From Bacteroidota bacterium (GTDB lineage Bacteria; Bacteroidota; Bacteroidia; Flavobacteriales_F; PHOS-HE28), in the NCBI GenBank assembly GCA_023412755.1, contig JAEZCB010000030.1, forward strand, positions 1 through 6,535: 6,535 nucleotides of DNA. Reading direction: 5' to 3'. The notes beneath the pieces are model-generated. The model saw only the letters and a list, made by a program, of their open reading frames with translations, was not told the DNA's origin and ran no database searches. The stretch's first letter is position 1. Every line of letters begins with the position of its first letter. Below, in pieces: positions 1 through 4,718 of this stretch. Made by a program: the position numbers and the translations under genes.

Positions 1-24
1 CTCGGATTTGTGTATAAGAGACAG
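1..24 (+). other. Nextera/Tn5 mosaic-end sequencing adapter left on the contig end
   Basis: These bases agree with the last 24 bases of the Illumina Nextera read-2 transposase adapter at 22 of 24 positions; the two differences are at 7 and 8. Positions 9-24 read TGTGTATAAGAGACAG, the inner 16 bases of the synthetic mosaic end, and 1-6 (CTCGGA) match the adapter-specific part outside it. The natural Tn5 outside end differs from the mosaic end within this stretch, so a real transposon end is less likely. The adapter is in frame with the downstream gene and would add the spurious residues MYKRQ from a GTG at 10. Genomic sequence starts at 25. Confidence 0.95.
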
Positions 25-1119
25 GTGGATTGGTCCGCTACCTTTTCACGACTGCACGACAAGCCCTATGGTGGCAAGCTGCTCTACGACCGGTTGGGCG
101 ATCTTTTTCCGCATGTGGTGCCGGTCCATGATCCGCCATACACCATCGCCTATGAGCGATCGGATGCCACCGAACGTGTGAACCATCTGTACGTGAACTC
201 GGCGTTCGAGCTTGATGATCTTAACGCTGAATGGCTGCTGGAAATGGTGGCCGAAGGGGATCATGCATTCATAGCGGCGGAACATTTCTTCGGAAAATTG
301 GCCGACACGTTGAATGTGGAGGTGGACTTTGGCGAATGGACCTCCAGTTCGGATACTGTGGATATCCGTTTCATCGGGGATCAGCGGATCCTGCCGGGTG
401 TCTTCCGCTACTCGCGCGGTTTCAACAAGATCCATTTCAGCAGCTACGATACAAGCCGCACACGCGTACTGGCGGTGGATGGATCATCCCGGCCCGTGCT
501 GCTCGAAATGGCATGGGGCGAAGGACGGATCATCCTCTCCAGCACTCCACTCGCCTTCACCAACTACAATCTGCTCAAGGAAGGGAATGCCGAATTCATC
601 GCCGGGGCTTTCAGCACCCTTCCCTATCAGGAGGTGTATTGGGATGAATTCCATAAAGTGGGCAGGTTGGGTTCCAACTCGCTGCTGCGATACATACTCT
701 CCCAACCACCCTTGCGCTGGGCATGGTACATGACCCTGGTACTGATCCTGCTGTACATGATCACCCATGCGCGAAGGCACCAACGCGCGATCCCTGTTAT
801 CCGCCCGCTCCGCAACGCAACGCGTGAACTGGCCCATACCATAGGCCGGCTCTACTGGCACAAAGGTGATCATGCCGCACTGGCGCGCCGCATGGTGGCC
901 CACTTCAAGGAGGACGTACGTGCACGCACCTACCTGCGCACGTTCAACTACGATAGGGATACCATGGGCCACCTCGCCGCGAAGACCGGGCTCGACTTCG
1001 AAGAGATCGAGCGCCGGTTGCACGCCATACGCATTTGCGAAGGTGCCGTACACATTTCCGAACAGGAATTGTTGCAATTGGAGAAGGAACTCCACGAATT
1101 CCGTGAAGCCATACGATGA
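25..1119 (+). CDS. DUF4350 domain-containing membrane protein, 5'-truncated
   Basis: This is the C-terminal 364 residues of a DUF4350-family protein. The start VDWSATFSRLHDKPYGGKLL resembles the beginning of the DUF4350 domain, where family members have a Trp-Ser/Thr motif and a PYG-type motif soon after an N-terminal membrane helix. That helix, probably some 25-30 residues, is missing because the contig breaks here; the GTG at 10 lies in adapter sequence and is not a real start. A second membrane segment (about 715-774, RWAWYMTLVLILLYMI) is followed by basic residues and a roughly 110-residue charged, helical C-terminal part that is probably cytoplasmic. The gene overlaps the MoxR gene by four bases (ATGA, 1116-1119), which suggests translational coupling. 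The family has no established biochemical function; it recurs with MoxR and DUF58 genes in Bacteroidota. The family call is from memory of conserved motifs, without a profile search. Confidence 0.85.
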   Translation: MDWSATFSRLHDKPYGGKLLYDRLGDLFPHVVPVHDPPYTIAYERSDATERVNHLYVNSAFELDDLNAEWLLEMVAEGDHAFIAAEHFFGKLADTLNVEVDFGEWTSSSDTVDIRFIGDQRILPGVFRYSRGFNKIHFSSYDTSRTRVLAVDGSSRPVLLEMAWGEGRIILSSTPLAFTNYNLLKEGNAEFIAGAFSTLPYQEVYWDEFHKVGRLGSNSLLRYILSQPPLRWAWYMTLVLILLYMITHARRHQRAIPVIRPLRNATRELAHTIGRLYWHKGDHAALARRMVAHFKEDVRARTYLRTFNYDRDTMGHLAAKTGLDFEEIERRLHAIRICEGAVHISEQELLQLEKELHEFREAIR

Positions 1120-2135
1120 CCATGCAAGAAGAACAGGAAAAGAACACGGCCAGGGATGCCGCCACCGATGTGATGAACACCAGACTTCCACTGGAGGGAT
1201 TGCGCTCTTCCGTGGAAAGGCTGCGCACCCAGGTAGCCCGGGTCATCGTGGGGCAGGATCGCATGGTGGATCTGCTGCTGGTGGCAATGCTAAGCGATGG
1301 ACATGTGTTGATCGAAGGTGCACCTGGTCTTGCCAAGACCCTCACCGCGAAACTGATCGCCCGGTGCATCCATACCGGCTTCTCACGGATCCAGTTCACG
1401 CCGGACCTCATGCCCAGCGATCTGATCGGCACCAGCGTCTTCGATCCGCGCACCACAGCGTTCGAATTCAGGCCCGGACCGATCTTCAGCAACATCGTAT
1501 TGGTGGACGAGATAAACCGGGCACCTGCCAAAACACAGAGCGCACTCTTCGAAGTGATGGAGGAACGCCAGATCACCGTGGATGGCAGAACCTATCCCTT
1601 GGAACGCCCCTTCATGATACTCGCCACTCAAAATCCGATCGAACAGGAAGGTACCTACCGGCTGCCGGAGGCCCAACTCGACCGCTTCTTCTTCAAGCTC
1701 AATGTGGACTATCCTTCGCTGGAAGAGGAAGTGCTGATCCTGGAGCGTGCAAGCCATGGCATGGAGCTGCTGAGCACGGCTGCGGTGGAAGCGGTATTGA
1801 CCGTTGAGGAATTGGATCATGCGCGGCAATTGGTCCGGCAGGTGCGGTGCGAAGAAAAACTGATCCGCTACATCGCCACCCTGGTGGATCGTACGCGCCA
1901 TGATGGATCACTCATGCTTGGCGCATCGCCGCGTGCATCGCTTGCCATACTCATGGGCGCACGCGCAAAGGCGGCGATCGGAGGCCGTGACTTCGTGACA
2001 CCGGAAGATGTGCAGGCCATCGCCCCCCACGTGCTGAGGCACCGCGTGCAGCTCACGCCCGAGCGTGAAATGGAAGGCCTCACACCCGATCACGTGATCG
2101 GGCTGCTCATCGAACAACTCGAGGTACCGCGCTGA
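1116..2135 (+). CDS. MoxR-family AAA+ ATPase
   Basis: A complete 339-residue protein, a usual length for MoxR ATPases. Visible motifs are Walker A GAPGLAKT (68-75, Lys74), Walker B LVDE (Asp131, Glu132) followed by INRAP, sensor-1 ATQNP (Asn173), and EGTYRLPEAQLDRF with the probable arginine finger Arg190. The C-terminal part contains GASPRAS and a VTPEDVQAIAPHVLRHR stretch typical of the MoxR lid domain. The first 30 or so residues are charged and variable. The start at 1116 is preferred because it overlaps the upstream stop codon; ATG 1122 two codons later is possible. The stop overlaps the DUF58 start (TGATG, 2133-2137). MoxR proteins are hexameric cytoplasmic ATPases thought to remodel or assemble partner complexes, often through VWA-domain proteins. 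The DUF58 protein encoded next is the likely partner; the substrate is unknown. No specific gene symbol is justified. Confidence 0.97.
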   Translation: MTMQEEQEKNTARDAATDVMNTRLPLEGLRSSVERLRTQVARVIVGQDRMVDLLLVAMLSDGHVLIEGAPGLAKTLTAKLIARCIHTGFSRIQFTPDLMPSDLIGTSVFDPRTTAFEFRPGPIFSNIVLVDEINRAPAKTQSALFEVMEERQITVDGRTYPLERPFMILATQNPIEQEGTYRLPEAQLDRFFFKLNVDYPSLEEEVLILERASHGMELLSTAAVEAVLTVEELDHARQLVRQVRCEEKLIRYIATLVDRTRHDGSLMLGASPRASLAILMGARAKAAIGGRDFVTPEDVQAIAPHVLRHRVQLTPEREMEGLTPDHVIGLLIEQLEVPR

Positions 2136-3466
2136 TGCGGCTGTTCCGCCAGCTCTATCTCACACGCCGCACCTTCCGGATCGGATGGGTGTTGGTGCTG
2201 CTGCTGGCGATAGGCTGGCTCTGGCGGCCAGTGTTCGTTCTGGGAAAGCTGGCATTGCTCTTCTTCGCCATCGCGATCTGCGCGGAACTCTATATGCTCT
2301 ATGGCCGCCGAACCGGCATCACGGCCGCGCGCCGCACCCTGGAACGGTGGAGCAACGGTGATATTAATCCGGTGACACTCATCATCCGCAGCAACTATGC
2401 ACTGGAAATGCGGATACGGGTATTGGATGAATTGCCCTTCCAATTCCAGGAGCGCGGACTTGTATTCCATGCCAAACTTCCGGCGTGGAGCACTGTGGAC
2501 CTGGAGTACAACGTACGTCCGGTCCAACGCGGAGTGTATGTTCATGGAGCCATACAGGTATTCGTGAGCAGTGTGCTGGGGCTCGTTGAACGGCGCTTCA
2601 GTGAAGATGCGGCACGTGAAGTGGCGGTATACCCGAGCTACCTCCAACTGCGCAAATATGAGTTGCTGGCGATAAGCGACCGGCTCACGCTGGCCGGCAT
2701 TAAAAAAGTGCGGCATGTCGCCCAGCATGCCGAATTCGAACGGATCAGGGAATACATTCCCGGTGATGACCGGCGTACGGTGAATTGGAAGGCCACCGCC
2801 CGCCGGGGCCGGATGATGGTGAACCAATACCAGGACGAAAGTGCGCAACAGGTCTTCAGCCTGATAGACACCGGCCGTGTGATGAAGATGCCCTTCGATG
2901 GATTGTCGCTGCTGGATCATGCCATCAACGCTTCCCTGGTGATCAGCAGCATCGCCATGCACAAGGAAGACAAGGCGGGCATCATCACCTTCAGTGACAA
3001 AGTGCACGATGTGCTGCCACCAAGCCGGCAGAAGGGACAGATGCAGGCCATACTGCAGCTGTTATATGCGCAGCAAACAGGCCACAAAGAGACCGACTTC
3101 GAACGTGCATACATCGCTGTTAGGCGGCACATCCATCAACGCAGCCTGCTCCTGTTGTTCACCAACTATGAAAGTGTGACAGCACTGAAACGGCAGCTCC
3201 CCTATTTGCAACGCATCGCCAGACAACATCTGCTGATCCCGATCTTCTTCATCAATACGGAACTGGAAGATGAACTGGCCTTGCGGCCCAGGAACACCGA
3301 AGAGGTCTACATCCGCACCACCGTGGAGAAGATGATGCACGAGAAGAAGCTCATCGCCCGTGAATTGCAAAGACAGGGCATGCCTGCCATCCTATGCCGG
3401 CCGCAGGACCTCACAGTGAGCGTGATCGACAGATATTTGGAGTTGAAGGCCAGAGGGAAGCTGTAG
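2135..3466 (+). CDS. DUF58 domain-containing membrane protein (VWA-like), MoxR partner
   Basis: A complete 443-residue protein. Two hydrophobic segments near the N terminus (about residues 16-33 and 36-54) make a membrane hairpin anchor. The DUF58 signature follows: FERIREYIPGDDRRTVNWKA, with PGDD at 209-212 and NWK at 217-219. The C-terminal half has a von Willebrand factor A-like pattern: hydrophobic strand FSLID (Asp245), helix, AGIITFSD, and a later LLLLFTNYE strand. The metal-site motif, normally DxSxS, reads DTGRV (245-249), so both serines are absent. From memory, Bacteroidota relatives often have a similar DxGRVMKMPF sequence, so this may be a subfamily trait and not decay. The gene starts one base inside the MoxR stop codon and is the last plus-strand gene before rpsP on the other strand. 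It probably works with the MoxR ATPase at the membrane. Confidence 0.95.
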   Translation: MRLFRQLYLTRRTFRIGWVLVLLLAIGWLWRPVFVLGKLALLFFAIAICAELYMLYGRRTGITAARRTLERWSNGDINPVTLIIRSNYALEMRIRVLDELPFQFQERGLVFHAKLPAWSTVDLEYNVRPVQRGVYVHGAIQVFVSSVLGLVERRFSEDAAREVAVYPSYLQLRKYELLAISDRLTLAGIKKVRHVAQHAEFERIREYIPGDDRRTVNWKATARRGRMMVNQYQDESAQQVFSLIDTGRVMKMPFDGLSLLDHAINASLVISSIAMHKEDKAGIITFSDKVHDVLPPSRQKGQMQAILQLLYAQQTGHKETDFERAYIAVRRHIHQRSLLLLFTNYESVTALKRQLPYLQRIARQHLLIPIFFINTELEDELALRPRNTEEVYIRTTVEKMMHEKKLIARELQRQGMPAILCRPQDLTVSVIDRYLELKARGKL

Positions 3467-3571
3467 GCAGCGTATTTTCCTTACTAAGCTGATCCCTTGT
3501 GCCCTAACAGCATTCAGATGATGATCGCGACCAAAAAGAAATAACCCAATATTGGAGAAACGGTGTTGGCC

Positions 3572-3596
3572 TGCGTGCATCGACTTCATGCACGCA
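3572..3596. repeat. Perfect 9-base inverted repeat (hairpin) downstream of the DUF58 gene
   Basis: TGCGTGCAT (3572-3580) and ATGCACGCA (3588-3596) are exact reverse complements separated by a 7-base loop. The hairpin lies about 105 bases after the DUF58 stop codon and about 22 bases beyond the rpsP terminator stem. Neither side is followed by a T-run, so it is not a canonical rho-independent terminator. It may mark the 3' end of the plus-strand operon transcript through RNA stability or processing. Apart from this and the rpsP terminator I see no gene in the gap 3467-3669. Confidence 0.5.
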
Positions 3597-3617
3597 TGTT
3601 GAGCTCTGTAAAACAGA

Positions 3618-3646
3618 AGGGGCCGTCCTTTTGTAGGACAGCCCCT
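3618..3646 (-). terminator. Rho-independent terminator of rpsP
   Basis: Read on the minus strand, AGGGGCTGTCC (3646-3636), a 7-base loop TACAAAA and GGACGGCCCCT (3628-3618) form an 11-pair GC-rich stem. It is followed by TCTGTTTT, a fairly U-rich tail. The stem begins 23 bases after the rpsP stop codon. Orientation is supported by the single imperfect position: it is a tolerated U-G pair in minus-strand RNA but a C-A mismatch in plus-strand RNA, so the structure suits rpsP better than the convergent DUF58 operon. Confidence 0.85.
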
Positions 3647-3669
3647 GTATACGTTCTATCGAATCCTGT

Positions 3670-4215
3670 TCACTCGGCCGCAGGAGCTTCCCCTTCCTGC
3701 TGACCGGCAGCGGCCTCCTCGGCCGGTGCCTCTTCAGCTGGTGGTGGTGCCTGCTGGGCGGCCAGCTTCGCACTAAGGGCGGCTGCACGGTCCGCGCTCT
3801 TCTTGCTTTCTGCCTCCAGCCGCTGGCGCTCCGCTTGTTCCTTGGTCTGGTCCAGGCGGTTCTTCTTCCCTTCGATCTTGGCGGTCTTCTCATTGCGCCA
3901 GATGTCGAAACGGCGATCGGCCTCTTCCTGGACGAAGGCGCCTTTCTTCACACCATTCTGCAGGTGGTTCTTGTACAGCACCCCTGTGTAGCTAAGGATA
4001 GCACGGCAGGTGTCGCTGGGCTGCGCTCCCTTCTGGAGCCAATCCAAGGCCTTGTCCGTGTTCACCTCGATGAAGGCGGGGTTCTGGTTTGGATCGTAAG
4101 CACCGATCCGTTCGATATACTTCCCGTCACGTGGTGCACGGGAATCGGCCACCACCAGGTGGTAGTATGGCCGGCCTTTCTTGCCCTTACGCTGAAGGCG
4201 GATGCGAGTTGGCAT
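3670..4215 (-). CDS. rpsP: 30S ribosomal protein S16 (bS16) with long C-terminal extension
   Basis: The protein begins MPTRIRLQRKGKKGRPYYHL and continues VVADSRAPRDGKYIERIGAYDPN, the highly conserved S16 N terminus; residues 1 to about 80 form the core that binds 16S rRNA in the small subunit body. The start at 4215 is chosen because S16 begins at this methionine; the frame stays open upstream to an ATG at 4287, but those 24 codons cover the probable promoter and have no S16 similarity. The protein has 181 residues, while E. coli S16 has 82. The extension holds a Lys/Glu/Arg-rich stretch likely to be a long helix (about 98-155), then an Ala/Pro/Glu/Gln-rich acidic tail (156-181). Such extensions are common in Bacteroidota S16. 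No Shine-Dalgarno sequence is visible at the usual spacing. rimM, a frequent neighbour, is not downstream: the gene is followed by its own terminator and a convergent operon. Confidence 0.98.
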   Translation of the reverse strand: MPTRIRLQRKGKKGRPYYHLVVADSRAPRDGKYIERIGAYDPNQNPAFIEVNTDKALDWLQKGAQPSDTCRAILSYTGVLYKNHLQNGVKKGAFVQEEADRRFDIWRNEKTAKIEGKKNRLDQTKEQAERQRLEAESKKSADRAAALSAKLAAQQAPPPAEEAPAEEAAAGQQEGEAPAAE

Positions 4216-4253
4216 GTCGCTGAGTTTTTTGGTCCCCTTTTGTTTTGGGGGTG

Positions 4254-4284
4254 CAAAGGTGGAGATAAAAGATGAGCTAAACAA
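4254..4284 (-). promoter_or_regulatory. Probable Bacteroidota-type sigma-A promoter of rpsP
   Basis: On the minus strand, TTG (4284-4282) is followed after 20 bases by CACCTTTG (4261-4254). This matches the Bacteroidota -33/-7 pattern TTG, 19-21 bases, TAnnTTTG with one mismatch in the -7 box. Transcription would begin near 4246-4249, giving a leader of roughly 30 bases. That leader can form a small hairpin, CCCC (4250-4247) with GGGG (4237-4234) across an A-rich loop, of unknown significance. The call rests on motif and position only. Confidence 0.55.
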
Positions 4285-4311
4285 CAACCGTCATCCATTC
4301 AACCTCCTGTA

Positions 4312-4337
4312 CCGTGGACACACTCCACGATCCACGG
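4312..4337. repeat. Nested inverted and direct repeats of TCCACG in the divergent spacer
   Basis: CCGTGGA (4312-4318) is the exact reverse complement of TCCACGG (4331-4337). A further copy, TCCACG (4324-4329), lies between them and can pair with CGTGGA (4313-4318) across a 5-base loop. One left arm can thus pair with either of two right arms, as alternative hairpins, or the sites may bind a dimeric regulator. The repeat sits 19 bases ahead of the start at 4356 and between the two divergent genes. No known operator is recognised. Confidence 0.5.
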
Positions 4338-4351
4338 ACCACCTAATTTAG

Positions 4352-4367
4352 CAGCATGCGCATGCTG
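4352..4367. promoter_or_regulatory. 16-base perfect palindrome spanning a start codon
   Basis: CAGCATGCGCATGCTG reads the same on both strands. It contains the ATG at 4356 and an in-frame ATG at 4362. In RNA it can form a 6-pair stem with a 4-base loop that would hide both initiation codons, or in DNA it could bind a symmetric regulator. Just upstream, TAATTTAG (4344-4351) resembles a -7 box with one mismatch and would place transcription start at or next to the ATG, but no matching TTG is seen at the right distance. The palindrome is a direct observation; any function is inference. Confidence 0.45.
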
Positions 4368-4700
4368 ATCACGACCGTGCTGGTAGGTGTGGCCGCCCTG
4401 GCCATGGGCCAGAATACCATTTACAGTTATGCGGTGGCCAATTGGAAGGATGGACCCATCGTGTACATCAGTCCATTGATCGAGACCACCGAAGCATTCA
4501 CCACACCTCAATTGCTCGCCCAGTACAAGGAGGCACACCCGGAGATCCAGCAGGCCAGGGACATCGATGTACTGCGCTTCGCGACCGCCGAAGAAGGTGA
4601 GGAGAGCCGCCAGATCTTGCGCCGCAAGTATGGCATGCGCAAGCTACAGGTGGTGATGTTGGAGGAAAAAAGGACGCCTGCGGGGCGGACCACCAACTAG
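4356..4700 (+). CDS. Small exported protein of unknown function
   Basis: A 114-residue protein with a clear signal peptide: MRM, then hydrophobic LITTVLVGVAALAMG, with probable signal peptidase I cleavage at Gly18|Gln19, leaving about 96 residues. The mature part starts NTIYSYAVANWKDGPIVYISPLIE and ends with a charged, basic helix-like stretch (EESRQILRRKYGMRKLQVVMLEE) and a short polar tail. There is no cysteine, no lipobox and no further membrane segment. I do not recognise a named family; the 'KDG.IVYISP' pattern followed by a basic helix and a final strand recalls short hypothetical secreted proteins of Flavobacteriales. The M1 peptidase gene begins 18 bases after the stop codon, so a shared transcript is likely. 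The start at 4356 is chosen for the full signal peptide; ATG 4362 is possible. No Shine-Dalgarno sequence is seen. Confidence 0.8.
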   Translation: MRMLITTVLVGVAALAMGQNTIYSYAVANWKDGPIVYISPLIETTEAFTTPQLLAQYKEAHPEIQQARDIDVLRFATAEEGEESRQILRRKYGMRKLQVVMLEEKRTPAGRTTN

Positions 4701-4718
4701 ATCTTCCGCCTGCAACAA

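Noticed and set aside
10..24. GTG start codon and five N-terminal residues MYKRQ for the DUF4350 protein
   Set aside because: These codons are in adapter sequence; the natural start lies upstream of the contig end.
1..24. A natural Tn5-type transposon end
   Set aside because: The inner 16 bases fit the synthetic mosaic end and not the natural outside end, and the outer bases match the commercial adapter; no transposase is near.
484..1191. A 235-codon open frame antisense to the DUF4350 and MoxR junction
   Set aside because: It spans two real overlapping genes and has no family motif.
866..1807. A 313-codon plus-strand open frame in another phase across the DUF4350 and MoxR genes
   Set aside because: The translation is rich in Arg, Pro, Ser and Thr as expected for an out-of-frame reading, while the overlapped frames carry conserved motifs.
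2090..3007. A 305-codon open frame antisense to the DUF58 gene
   Set aside because: It is the shadow of a conserved gene in a high-GC sequence, with no recognisable motif or signal.
4216..4287. A 24-codon upstream extension of rpsP from an ATG at 4287
   Set aside because: S16 begins at the MPTRI methionine at 4215; the extension overlaps the probable promoter and has no similarity to S16.
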